NCBI GenBank assembly: GCA_903642215.1 | Contig: CAHJWG010000005.1 | Location: 162,873-226,872 of the forward strand | Length of the DNA stretch: 64,000 bases | Reading direction: 5' to 3' | Origin: Sphingobacteriaceae bacterium | GTDB lineage: Bacteria > Bacteroidota > Bacteroidia > Sphingobacteriales > Sphingobacteriaceae | Part shown: positions 56,580 through 64,000 of the stretch, piece after piece | Position numbering within the stretch: position 1 is the stretch's first letter | Layout: each line of letters begins with the position of its first letter | The notes under the pieces: generated by a model | What the model saw: the letters and a program-made list of their open reading frames with translations, nothing else | Told to the model about the DNA's origin: nothing | Databases searched by the model: none | Position numbers and translations under genes: made by a program

Positions 56580-57200
56580 ATGATAAAAAAAGCACTGATC
56601 TTCGATCTTGACGATACGATCTACCCGGTAAAATCCATTGCTGATCAAATGTTCGCGGAGCTTTATGCCCTAATCAAAAAAAATGTAACCGAAGAGGTTT
56701 ATCGAGGTGCCAGTAAAGATCTTTTAACAGTTCCGTTTCAAAAAGTTGCCGCCCGTTATGCGTTCGATAAAAAACTTAACCTGGAAGGACTAAAGCTTTC
56801 GCGGGAAATGAGTTATGAAGGCATTATAGAAGCTTTTGGCGATTACGAGCTGACCAAAGACTTGCAGATAGAAAAATTTCTGGTTACTACCGGTTTTACA
56901 AAATTGCAGCAAAGCAAGATCAGGCAGTTGGGTATTGAAAAAGATTTTAAAGAAATATTTATTCCGGATCCTGATAAATCAGACTTGTCGAAAAAGGATA
57001 TATTTCAGCAGATCATGCAGAAATATCATTATGAGCCGGATGAAATTTTGGTTATCGGAGATAATCCGGAATCAGAAATTGCAGCAGCCAAAGAACTCGG
57101 GATGGAAACTTATTTGTACGATTATGAAGGGAAATTTTCGCCGGCACTTGCTGATCATTACGCTACCAGCTTTATCAATTTAAAAGATATTTTAAGTTGA
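56580..57200 (+). CDS. HAD-superfamily phosphatase (pyrimidine 5'-nucleotidase-like)
   Basis: A 206-aa cytoplasmic HAD hydrolase. Motif I is IFDLDDTIYPV with nucleophile Asp9 and acid/base Asp11. Motif II is LVTTGFTKLQQSK (Thr), and motif III/IV is DEILVIGDNPESEIAAAKEL with the metal-binding Asp. The YP after DDT and the helical cap suggest the SDT1/pyrimidine 5'-nucleotidase group, which dephosphorylates nucleoside monophosphates or related sugar phosphates. The stop codon TGA (57198-57200) lies inside a half copy of the dispersed repeat. Confidence 0.87.
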   Translation: MIKKALIFDLDDTIYPVKSIADQMFAELYALIKKNVTEEVYRGASKDLLTVPFQKVAARYAFDKKLNLEGLKLSREMSYEGIIEAFGDYELTKDLQIEKFLVTTGFTKLQQSKIRQLGIEKDFKEIFIPDPDKSDLSKKDIFQQIMQKYHYEPDEILVIGDNPESEIAAAKELGMETYLYDYEGKFSPALADHYATSFINLKDILS

Positions 57201-57212
57201 TAAAAGAAGCAT
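57195..57212. repeat. Half copy (right arm) of the dispersed repeat, supplying a stop codon
   Basis: AGTTGATAAAAGAAGCAT matches the right arm. The TGA stop of the HAD gene is read from its first bases, so the repeat touches the coding end. Confidence 0.75.
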
Positions 57213-57253
57213 GCAATCCTGACGACAAAAAATACTCAACCTGATATTGAAAA

Positions 57254-58027
57254 ATGAAAAAATTCCTGATCGGTTTACTATTTTTTGCTTGTTCTGCTAC
57301 TTATGCTGATGCGCAATCCAAATTAGTTACGCTGGATTCCTATTTTAATAACGAACATCAAAAAAATGCGGAAGGGCAAATGGTTTCGTTTCATTACAAA
57401 TGGGAAGAAACAGATAATAACGGATTTTCTGTATTGAGAACGATTTTTAAAAGCGAAGGTGCACAGTTGGAAACGCTTTACGAAAAGCCAACCGCGGCAA
57501 GCCTCAAAAACACAAGTATTTATATCATTGTGGATCCGGATACAAAAAAGGAAAGTCCGGATCCTAAATTTATCACTTTTTCTGATGCCGGCGTAATTGC
57601 GCAATGGGTTAAAGCCGGCGGAAAGTTGCTGCTGTTTGCCAACGATAGTGCCAATGTAGAATTAACGCATTTTAACGAGCTTGCCGGCAGGTTCGGTATT
57701 CATTTTAATAACGAAATGATAAATCACGTGGCAGATGATCGGCATTTTGAAGACGGTGCTATTCCAATCAAAAATCATCCTGTTTTTAAAACTTCTGCTA
57801 AAATTTTTATGAAAGATGCCTGTTCTGTCAGCATCAAAAAACCGGCAGCAGCGATGCTTCGTTCCAAAGATGCAGTAATTATTGCCGAAGCAAAATATGG
57901 GAAAGGAACGGTGGTTGCCGTGGGAGATCCGTGGTTGTATAACGAATATATGAACGGCCGCCTGCCTGCCGGATACGAAAATGACAAGGCAGCAAATGAT
58001 CTGGTAAAATACCTGCTGCAAAAATAG
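57254..58027 (+). CDS. Secreted DUF4350-like (glutamine-amidotransferase-like fold) protein
   Basis: A 257-aa exported protein (signal peptide residues 1-20, ending TYADAQ). The chain alternates strands and helices: SIYIIVDPDTKKESPDPKFI, AGVIAQWVKAGGKLLLFAND, LTHFNELAGRFGIHFNNEMI, and AKYGKGTVVAVGDPWLYNEY, then ENDKAANDLVKYLL. This matches DUF4350/ThuA-like domains, which in Bacteroidota can be fused to unsaturated rhamnogalacturonyl hydrolases. Here it stands alone. No catalytic triad is evident and the function is unknown; involvement in uronic-acid glycan breakdown is an inference from the family's usual company. Confidence 0.6.
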   Translation: MKKFLIGLLFFACSATYADAQSKLVTLDSYFNNEHQKNAEGQMVSFHYKWEETDNNGFSVLRTIFKSEGAQLETLYEKPTAASLKNTSIYIIVDPDTKKESPDPKFITFSDAGVIAQWVKAGGKLLLFANDSANVELTHFNELAGRFGIHFNNEMINHVADDRHFEDGAIPIKNHPVFKTSAKIFMKDACSVSIKKPAAAMLRSKDAVIIAEAKYGKGTVVAVGDPWLYNEYMNGRLPAGYENDKAANDLVKYLLQK

Positions 58028-58158
58028 CTGTAAGTTTGTTGATGATTTGTTTAGTTAAGGCGTTAAAAATGCTTTGAGGACGGATACAATACTTCAAAAA
58101 CAAACGGCTCCACCCGGCCTTCAAACAAAAAAGCTGACTGTTGATTTCTAAAAGCAAG

Positions 58159-59148
58159 ATGACAGAGCCGGTGCCGATCACCCAAAATACGACAAGCGGG
58201 AACAGCCTGCAGCTGAAAATTGTACAACAAGGGCAGGAATGTTTAAGTACGCCCGTTTTAGCCCGGATTTTAACTACGCTAAGCAGTGCATTAGAAAGTT
58301 TTTTGCTGGCCGAGCTTATGCAACGCTACAGCAATCCGAAACCTGCACTTAAAAAGGAAATTAGCAGGTTTGCCTCGGTAACGCAGCTGGCAATAACGGA
58401 CGTAGATTTAGTTCATTTTGTTTTTACTTTCGAGATTGCCCGAGCCGGGGAAGAACCGGCATTTCGCCTGCTCAAAAGTGTTTCGGACTTACAACAGCAG
58501 CTGTTCGCCCTGTTTCTTCAAACTGTTTTTACCGCAGAAATTTTTAACGAAACGCATATAGAAAAACTATCTAAACGCTATCAGGCAAAAGAGCGGGTGC
58601 GGATATTTAAGCCTGTTTATGATCATTTAATCAACCCGGTTCAAGGCTACCAAGTTTTTTTTGCTGTTAAAAGAAGCACTGCATTTAAAACCTGGCCGCT
58701 CCCCGAAGGCCGGGAAGTATGGAGCGGCCTGATCCCCGAAGCCGGAAAAAAAGCTGCAGGGCAAAGTGAAACCTATTATCAATATGTAAAAACCGGTGAA
58801 ATAAATGATCTTTTCGGGAAAAGATCCAAATACGAGAAGGTGCTGATCAAAGAAAGCCCGCAGCATGATGTTTATCCTTATCAGCTTCAAAAAATCCGGG
58901 TAAAAGGGAAAACCTACCGTTTTAGCAATACATTAACGGCATCGGTTAAGGTAGAAAACGGCCTGTACCGCATCGCTTTGCCCGAGCTGCAACTGCGTGC
59001 TTCCCACCTGGATAGGGCAGGAGCTGAAGCGGAGTTTGATGCCGCACTGGCAAATTTGATTGGCCGGCTGGAAAAAGCAGACGGCAGCATGGATGCAAAA
59101 ACAAGGGCCGCACTTTTAAAGCTAAAAGAGCTTTTGGTAGATATTTAG
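58159..59148 (+). CDS. Hypothetical cytoplasmic protein, unrecognised family
   Basis: The product has 329 residues from the ATG at 58159; a TTG 18 bp upstream is a weaker alternative. There is no signal peptide or membrane segment. The first third is helical (TPVLARILTTLSSALESFLL, then VSDLQQQLFALFLQTVFTAE). The middle is basic and strand-rich (EGREVWSGLIPEAGKKAAGQ, IKESPQHDVYPYQLQKIRVK). The end is a predicted helix hairpin (GAEAEFDAALANLIGRLEKA, then AALLKLKELLVDI). I do not recognise the family and see no catalytic motif. It is transcribed towards the glycerophosphodiesterase gene. Confidence 0.65.
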   Translation: MTEPVPITQNTTSGNSLQLKIVQQGQECLSTPVLARILTTLSSALESFLLAELMQRYSNPKPALKKEISRFASVTQLAITDVDLVHFVFTFEIARAGEEPAFRLLKSVSDLQQQLFALFLQTVFTAEIFNETHIEKLSKRYQAKERVRIFKPVYDHLINPVQGYQVFFAVKRSTAFKTWPLPEGREVWSGLIPEAGKKAAGQSETYYQYVKTGEINDLFGKRSKYEKVLIKESPQHDVYPYQLQKIRVKGKTYRFSNTLTASVKVENGLYRIALPELQLRASHLDRAGAEAEFDAALANLIGRLEKADGSMDAKTRAALLKLKELLVDI

Positions 59149-59236
59149 TTTCTTTTGCGAAAGATAATATATCCGGCTAAATTTCCTTCAAATTCAATAG
59201 GATGACAGTTTTCTGCTGTTACCAATACTGAAACTA

Positions 59237-60070
59237 TCAATTTAATAAATTTGGATAATCGGAAATTAAGCCATCAACATTTAACGATTTTAAATTGCTG
59301 ATTTCTTCTTTTGTGTTAACCGTCCACGGGATAATTTTTATTCCTTTTGCGTGGCAAGCATTTACCAAATCAGTGTTAACTATTTTGTAAAAAGGACTAT
59401 AAATAAATGGTGTAAACCCAAGTTCGGTAAGATTTATGTCGAATGTTTTTTTATCGTTTGGTATCAAATAAGAAGTTCTGATTTGAGGATATTTCTTATT
59501 TAATATTTGTAAAGTCCGTTTGTCGAAAGATTGAATAACAACAAACGGAGCAATCTTTTTTTGTTTGATAATGTCCATTAATGCTTCTACAAAAACAGCG
59601 GGAAGCGGGTTTAAAATATTATCTCCCGCTTCATCGCACTTGGTTTCTATATTGTAAAACACTTGTTTTTTGCCTGTCTTTTTCAGATAGTTTTGTACAG
59701 AATCGATCAAATCCGCCAGCAAGGGAACAGCAAGTTTCAATTTTTGCTGCTGCGGAAATAATGGATAAAATTTAGAGCCGACATCAAACTGACGGAGATC
59801 CGCATAAGCCATTTGATAGATCGGATATTTTTTATCGTCCGATTTTAAAATTTCTGTTCCATCGGGGTTTAAGGCAAAAGCAGGGTTTAAATAATCATCA
59901 TGTGCAACTATAACCTTTCCATCTGCAGTTACATGCGTATCCATTTCCAAAGTAGTTACGCCTAGATTTATGGCATGCAACATGGCCGGGATGGTATTTT
60001 CGGGCATCAAGCCGCGGCCGCCTCTGTGCCCTTGTTTATCAAATGCCGGATAGGGTTTATTTTGAAGCAT
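59237..60070 (-). CDS. Glycerophosphodiester phosphodiesterase (GDPD family)
   Basis: A 277-aa enzyme. The active-site region KQGHRGGRGLMPENTIPAML and TLEMDTHVTADGKVIVAHDD carries the catalytic histidines and metal-binding acids of GDPD enzymes, which hydrolyse glycerophosphodiesters to glycerol-3-phosphate and an alcohol. The C-terminal PWTVNTKEEISNLKSLNVDG and LISDYPNLL are also typical. The ATG at 60070 leaves the protein without an export signal. However, the same frame upstream reads ILAVSTFVLNCKAQQTT, a lipoprotein-like leader lacking an ATG, while an ATG at 60126-60128 with a good ribosome-binding site is in another frame (see the leader feature). The native protein was probably a lipoprotein. 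Confidence 0.88.
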   Translation of the reverse strand: MLQNKPYPAFDKQGHRGGRGLMPENTIPAMLHAINLGVTTLEMDTHVTADGKVIVAHDDYLNPAFALNPDGTEILKSDDKKYPIYQMAYADLRQFDVGSKFYPLFPQQQKLKLAVPLLADLIDSVQNYLKKTGKKQVFYNIETKCDEAGDNILNPLPAVFVEALMDIIKQKKIAPFVVIQSFDKRTLQILNKKYPQIRTSYLIPNDKKTFDINLTELGFTPFIYSPFYKIVNTDLVNACHAKGIKIIPWTVNTKEEISNLKSLNVDGLISDYPNLLN

Positions 60071-60145
60071 GGTCGTTTGCTGTGCTTTACAATTTAATAC
60101 AAATGTTGATACCGCAAGGATAATTCATAAAGATATTCTCCCTGT
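60071..60145 (-). other. Frameshifted leader and ribosome-binding site of the GDPD gene
   Basis: On the minus strand AGGGAG lies about nine bases before ATGAATT (ATG at 60126-60128). Read straight through, that ATG gives a 13-residue peptide ending in TAA. A shift of one base after ATGAAT joins it to ILAVSTFVLNCKAQQTTM, a hydrophobic segment with a Cys in lipobox-like context, continuing into the enzyme. This looks like a one-base indel in the signal peptide, or a non-ATG start at ATT. Confidence 0.55.
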
Positions 60146-60290
60146 AAATTTGATAAACATAGCTAGGATTTGGTTTTGATTTTGATGAAGTTAAATCTGT
60201 GCTTGTAATATTATGCCGATGTTAAGCGGTTGTCATCAATACGTTAATATTAACGAAAACAAAACTGAATAATAGAGCTAACCAAATCAA

Positions 60291-60314
60291 TTTTTTTATC
60301 GATAAAAGAAGCAT
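60291..60314. repeat. Half copy (right arm) of the dispersed repeat
   Basis: TTTTTTTATCGATAAAAGAA followed by GCAT matches the right arm; no left arm precedes it. It lies in the 361-bp divergent gap 60071-60431, between the GDPD leader and the outer-membrane-type gene. I see nothing else distinct in that gap. Confidence 0.7.
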
Positions 60315-60431
60315 ACCTTTTTCTTTTTCATCAATTCAAAAATATTAGTGATATGGCTTCAATATTTACTGTTTGTTAATTTTAAGTTAATACTAAAAAC
60401 ATTATTTTGCCTGCTGCTATCATGTTAACTA

Positions 60432-61271
60432 ATGAAAAAAATTGCCTTTTTATTTTCTTTAATGCTGTTGATGCACTTAAACCTGCAAGCGCAAATGCTG
60501 CAAAGCAAAAATTATCCGGCCGCTGCAAGCTCTGCTGTTCAGCCGTTTTTGTTTTCGGTTAACACTCTTACCGGTAATTCACCAGCCTGGAATTTAAATT
60601 ATTCCGGCAGTTACGGAGAAAACACACAAACACTTATCGGCTATAACGGTGTAGACCAACAGCTGGCCGTTAAGGGCTATTTGGGGGACAGGTTTACATT
60701 ATACGCCAATGCAGCAATGGGTTTTGCCAGTTCCGGCGGTGTAACCAGTGCCCAGCAGGCAGAAGTAATCCGGGATTTTATCGGCGGTAAACAGCTTTTT
60801 GGGCCAAGGGTTGGATTAAGTTTGGGGTTAAGCAGAGACTATACCAACGTTAAAGCTGTTTTTAGCCGTATAACTGCTTCTTTTGATGCTGCCTCTTGGA
60901 AAATTGCCGGAAATATGCGCTTTGAAAAAGCTTTTGACCGTTCCAGAGATGACATTGATTTGGTAACCAGTTTAGGTTTTCATCATCATATTACCGGGTC
61001 GCTATTTGCCGGCGTGGAAGCTGTAGGTGAAGATCTGGAAGGTTTTTGGGAAGCAGATGAAGCCGAAGGAGGTGCTAAACTGCTGATCGGGCCTTCTCTA
61101 AATTTAGTACCGCAAGGCTCTCGCTTTACTTTTTCTGTTTGCGGCGGCCCTATTTTTTATGCGACCAGAAGTAATGTTGTTCCATCTGAAGCTATACGGG
61201 ATTTAGGCACCATATCTGCAAATAACGGTTACACGATAAGAGCGCAAATTAATTTTAACTTACACCAATAA
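60432..61271 (+). CDS. Secreted or outer-membrane protein of unknown function
   Basis: A 279-aa exported protein (signal peptide residues 1-20, ending NLQAQ). The mature chain is rich in amphipathic strands with alternating small, aromatic and Gly residues (NLNYSGSYGENTQTLIGYNG, GDRFTLYANAAMGFASSGGV, LGFHHHITGSLFAGVEAVGE, FTFSVCGGPIFYA, GYTIRAQINFNLHQ), which suggests an outer-membrane beta-barrel of about ten to twelve strands. I do not recognise a family. It starts an operon: the YncE/phosphoesterase gene begins 8 bp after its stop, so the two products probably work together. Confidence 0.7.
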   Translation: MKKIAFLFSLMLLMHLNLQAQMLQSKNYPAAASSAVQPFLFSVNTLTGNSPAWNLNYSGSYGENTQTLIGYNGVDQQLAVKGYLGDRFTLYANAAMGFASSGGVTSAQQAEVIRDFIGGKQLFGPRVGLSLGLSRDYTNVKAVFSRITASFDAASWKIAGNMRFEKAFDRSRDDIDLVTSLGFHHHITGSLFAGVEAVGEDLEGFWEADEAEGGAKLLIGPSLNLVPQGSRFTFSVCGGPIFYATRSNVVPSEAIRDLGTISANNGYTIRAQINFNLHQ

Positions 61272-61279
61272 TTGATGAT

Positions 61280-63736
61280 ATGATTATTTATCCTATAAAA
61301 AAAGCATTCCTGATTTTTACTGTAACGCTGTTGGTATTAAACCAGACAATGGCACAGCTCCCCGGAAAAACAAAAAAAGCCGGACAAGTGCTTTTGCCAA
61401 ACGGATGGAAATTAAGTCCGGCCGGGCGATCTTTAACCTTGGGAGATTTGCCTTTAAACATGCAGTTGAGTGCTTCGGGCAAGCTGCTTGCGGTTACCAA
61501 TAACGGCCAAAGTACACAGTCGTTACAGTTGATAGATCCGCAAAGCGAAAAACTACTGGATGAGCAGGTGTTGAGTAAATCCTGGTACGGTTTGGCGTTC
61601 AGCAAGGATGAAAAAGAACTTTATGTATCAGGAGGAAATGATAACTGGATATTGGATTTTCATGTTCAAAATAGAAAGCTAAACGGGGCAGATACTATAA
61701 AATTAGGTAAGCCCTGGCCAAAAAATAAAATTTGCCCTACCGGCATTGCTGTTAATAAAAGCAATACACGTTTGTACACGGTAACCAAGGAAGATAGTAG
61801 TTTATACATCATAGAACCTGCCGGCCACAAGGTTATTAAAAAAGTACAGTTAGCGGCAATTGCATACAGCTGCATCTTATCTCCCGATGAAAAAAATCTA
61901 TATATTTCTTTATGGGGAGGCAGGCAGGTTGCAGTTTATAATACTTCTTCGTCTGAGATTACCGCCAGCATCAATACGGGCGATCATCCGAATGAACTGC
62001 TGCTGAACAAAAACGGCAGTACTTTATTTGTGGCCAATGCCAATGATAATTCCGTTTCTATTATCAACACAAAAAATAATAAAGTGGTTGAAACGGTTTC
62101 TACATCGCTTTATCCAACACGTTTAACGGGTTCCACCACAAACGGCCTGGCTTTATCCGCTAACGAAAAAACGCTTTATATTGCCAATGCCGATAACAAT
62201 TGCCTGGCTGTGTTTGATGTTAGCAAGCCCGGAAACAGCCAGAGTTTAGGTTTTATACCGGTTGGCTGGTATCCAACCAGCGTTAAAACTTTAGGCAGCA
62301 AAATATTAGTTGCCAACGGGAAGGGTTTAACTTCTATGGCCAATCCGCTGGGGCCGCAGCCTGTTTTAAAAACGGATAACAGCGGTTACCAAACGGGCAG
62401 CACGGCCAACAGCAGGCTGCAATATATTGCGGGTTTATTTAAAGGTTCGCTTTCTTTTATCGATGCGCCAAAAGCCGAACAATTAAAAACTTATACCCGG
62501 CAGGTTTATGCCAATACTCCTTTTACCGATAAAAAAACGGTACAGGCCGAAGGCGAAGCAGGCAATCCGGTTCCGCGTAAAGCAGGGGAGAAGTCGCCCA
62601 TAAAGCATGTATTTTACATCATTAAAGAAAACCGTACTTACGATCAGGTTTTAGGCGATATGCCGGAAGGAAACGGCGACACTTCGCTGTGTATATTCGG
62701 TAAACAGGTAACGCCAAACCACCACGCCATTGCAAAAGAGTTTGTTTTACTGGATAATTTTTATGTTGATGCGGAAGTAAGTGCTGATGGCCATAACTGG
62801 AGCATGGCTGCTTACGCAACGGATTTAGTAGAAAAAACCTGGCCGACAAGTTATGGCAACCGCGGCGGCAGCACAAGTTTTGAAGGCGGGCGGCCAGCTA
62901 CTTATCCAAAAGATGGTTTTATCTGGGATTATTGCAAACGCGCAGGTATCAGCTACCGTAGCTACGGCGAGTTTGGCGAGTACGATAAAGCTAATATCAA
63001 ATCCTTGCAAGGGCATATGAGTCCGCGTTCGCCGGGCTTTGATTTGGATATTCCTGATCAGGTACGGGCAGATGCCTGGGAACATGATTTTGATTCGCTT
63101 TTGGCTGTTAAAGCTGTTCCGCAGTTTAATACTTTACGGATTTCTGACGACCATACCAGCGGCCAGAAAAAAGGAAAAATAGCACCGGTAGCTGCAGTTG
63201 CCGATAATGATTTAGCTGTAGGCAGGATTATAGAACATCTGTCGGAAAGCCCGATCTGGAAAGAATCAGTTGTTTTTATTTTAGAAGATGACGCCCAGAA
63301 CGGCCCCGATCATATTGATGCGCACCGTTCCCCGGCTTTTGTTGCCGGGCCATATGTAAAGCGCAATACAGCTATCCACACCATGTATTCTACTTCAGGT
63401 TTTTTAAGAACGATGGAACTGATTTTAGGCTTGCCGCCGATGAGCCAATACGATGCGGCAGCGATACCGCTTTACGAGTGTTTTACCAGCAAAGCTGATA
63501 TTACACCGTACAAAGTTAAGCCTGCACAGGTTGATTTAACAAAACGTAACGTGGCCGTAAATGAAAGCAGCAAGCGTTCGGAAAGGTTTAATTTTGCCAA
63601 AGAGGACGCCGCTCCGGATTTGGATTTGAATGAAGTGGTTTGGAAATCGGTAAAAGGTGAAACCGCGATCATGCCCGCACCAAAACGAAGTGCATTTGTG
63701 ATCCTGGAAAAGAAAAAGAAGAAGGATGACGATTAA
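61280..63736 (+). CDS. Secreted YncE-like beta-propeller fused to a phosphoesterase (alkaline phosphatase-like) domain
   Basis: An 818-aa exported protein (signal peptide about residues 1-25, ending NQTMAQ). Residues ~50-380 are a YVTN/YncE-type propeller: KSWYGLAFSKDEKELYVSGG, LSPDEKNLYISLWGGRQVAV, LNKNGSTLFVANANDNSVSI and LSANEKTLYIANADNNCLAV. Residues ~440-760 are a phosphoesterase of the PF04185 type: HVFYIIKENRTYDQVLGDMP, LLDNFYVDAEVSADGHNWSM, NTLRISDDHTSG, VFILEDDAQNGPDHIDAHRS. Acidic and His metal ligands are in place. Such fusions are annotated as phosphoesterase or acid phosphatase of unknown substrate; phospholipid head-group or phosphate scavenging is inferred. The gene for the barrel-like protein is 8 bp upstream and a strong terminator follows. 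Confidence 0.85.
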   Translation: MIIYPIKKAFLIFTVTLLVLNQTMAQLPGKTKKAGQVLLPNGWKLSPAGRSLTLGDLPLNMQLSASGKLLAVTNNGQSTQSLQLIDPQSEKLLDEQVLSKSWYGLAFSKDEKELYVSGGNDNWILDFHVQNRKLNGADTIKLGKPWPKNKICPTGIAVNKSNTRLYTVTKEDSSLYIIEPAGHKVIKKVQLAAIAYSCILSPDEKNLYISLWGGRQVAVYNTSSSEITASINTGDHPNELLLNKNGSTLFVANANDNSVSIINTKNNKVVETVSTSLYPTRLTGSTTNGLALSANEKTLYIANADNNCLAVFDVSKPGNSQSLGFIPVGWYPTSVKTLGSKILVANGKGLTSMANPLGPQPVLKTDNSGYQTGSTANSRLQYIAGLFKGSLSFIDAPKAEQLKTYTRQVYANTPFTDKKTVQAEGEAGNPVPRKAGEKSPIKHVFYIIKENRTYDQVLGDMPEGNGDTSLCIFGKQVTPNHHAIAKEFVLLDNFYVDAEVSADGHNWSMAAYATDLVEKTWPTSYGNRGGSTSFEGGRPATYPKDGFIWDYCKRAGISYRSYGEFGEYDKANIKSLQGHMSPRSPGFDLDIPDQVRADAWEHDFDSLLAVKAVPQFNTLRISDDHTSGQKKGKIAPVAAVADNDLAVGRIIEHLSESPIWKESVVFILEDDAQNGPDHIDAHRSPAFVAGPYVKRNTAIHTMYSTSGFLRTMELILGLPPMSQYDAAAIPLYECFTSKADITPYKVKPAQVDLTKRNVAVNESSKRSERFNFAKEDAAPDLDLNEVVWKSVKGETAIMPAPKRSAFVILEKKKKKDDD

Positions 63737-63830
63737 ATAAAAAGCCGCATTAATAAAATATAATTGGGAATTTAAAAAAGGTTCCTTAAAAACAGTTCTC
63801 TGAAAAACTACAATTTACAAAAAGCAAAAT

Positions 63831-63849
63831 TTATAGGCATAAAAAAAGC
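63831..63849. repeat. Degenerate right arm of the dispersed repeat
   Basis: TTATAGGCATAAAAAAAGCA, after CAAAAT, resembles the arm AGGCATAAAAGAAGCAT with changes at the GAAG core. It directly abuts the terminator hairpin at 63850. Confidence 0.45.
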
Positions 63850-63904
63850 AAAATGCTGATTACAGGAAAACAAATATTTTATATTTTCCTGTAATCAGCA
63901 TTTT
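63850..63904. terminator. Perfect 21-bp hairpin, bidirectional intrinsic terminator
   Basis: AAAATGCTGATTACAGGAAA plus A (63850-63870) is perfectly complementary to 63884-63904 over a 13-nt loop. The stem starts with A-runs and ends with T-runs, so it can terminate from either side. It lies 113 bp after the phosphoesterase stop and just before a possible convergent gene end. Confidence 0.9.
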
Positions 63905-63936
63905 ACATCAATTATTAATCTAAACCCGTAGTGCAT

Positions 63937-64000
63937 TTAGGCAATATTGATTTTAAGGTTGTTTATATTTCGGTTCAGGCTGTTATTAATGAATTGAATA
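63937..64000 (-). CDS. Possible C-terminal end of a gene entering from the right
   Basis: A minus-strand frame of 20 codons from the window edge ends in TAA at 63937-63939 and reads IQFINNSLNRNINNLKINIA. The bidirectional terminator at 63850-63904 lies just beyond it, as expected for convergent gene ends. The fragment is too short to name or to be sure it is coding. Confidence 0.3.
   Translation of the reverse strand, partial: IQFINNSLNRNINNLKINIA

Overview
The window looks like a chromosomal segment of a free-living, polysaccharide-degrading Bacteroidota. I infer family Sphingobacteriaceae (Mucilaginibacter/Pedobacter type). The signs are a SusC/SusD pair with a hybrid two-component regulator, many secreted glycoside hydrolases (GH92, GH2, GH127, GH43, GH5-like), Bacteroidota-style lipoproteins with Cys-Lys/Ser after the lipobox, imelysin/HTTM genes, moderate-to-low GC and few Shine-Dalgarno sites. 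I see no rRNA, tRNA, CRISPR array or transposase.

Layout. 1-7301: minus-strand secreted carbohydrate-active genes, namely a partial DUF2341 protein, an SGNH/GDSL esterase, a GH92 mannosidase and a large GH2 beta-galactosidase. 7680-12394: a haloperoxidase-like PAP2 lipoprotein paired with an FG-GAP/ASPIC-UnbV (CRTAC1-type) lipoprotein. 12720-22594: SusD and SusC, divergent from their probable sensor, a 1399-aa hybrid histidine kinase. 22772-27419: a three-gene molybdenum hydroxylase operon ([2Fe-2S] protein, dihaem cytochrome c, Mo-binding subunit) divergent from a secreted propeller protein. 27483-28396: a RES/Xre toxin-antitoxin pair. 28699-35545: a DUF4856-imelysin-HTTM-TonB receptor operon, probably for iron or metal uptake, behind a LuxR-type regulator whose receiver lacks the phospho-acceptor Asp. 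35764-41201: an AraC regulator with an NAD-dependent epimerase/reductase, a TolB-like protein and a Gfo/Idh/MocA oxidoreductase. 41703-56428: a plant-glycan block: a six-hairpin glycosidase-like gene interrupted by an in-frame TGA, GH2, GH127, an AraC regulator, a PhyH dioxygenase, a zinc alcohol dehydrogenase with an esterase, a GH5-like enzyme and GH43. 56580-63736: a HAD phosphatase, a DUF4350-like protein, an unknown protein, a glycerophosphodiesterase with a damaged leader, and an outer-membrane-type protein with a YncE/phosphoesterase fusion.

The most unusual feature is a dispersed palindromic repeat family. Terminal arms of the type ATGCTTCTTTTAT...ATAAAAGAAGCAT enclose about 45-95 bp. 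About fifteen full copies, four clear half copies and several degenerate copies sit at almost every boundary between transcription units, and none lies inside a predicted operon. Three other non-coding signals stand out. A 44-bp near-perfect inverted pair lies upstream of the AraC gene at 49010 and of the PhyH gene at 50612 and is probably that regulator's operator. A roughly 310-bp element at 50096-50405 is bounded by matching hairpins. A promoter and dyad precede the imelysin operon.

All family assignments come from motifs read by eye; no database search was possible.
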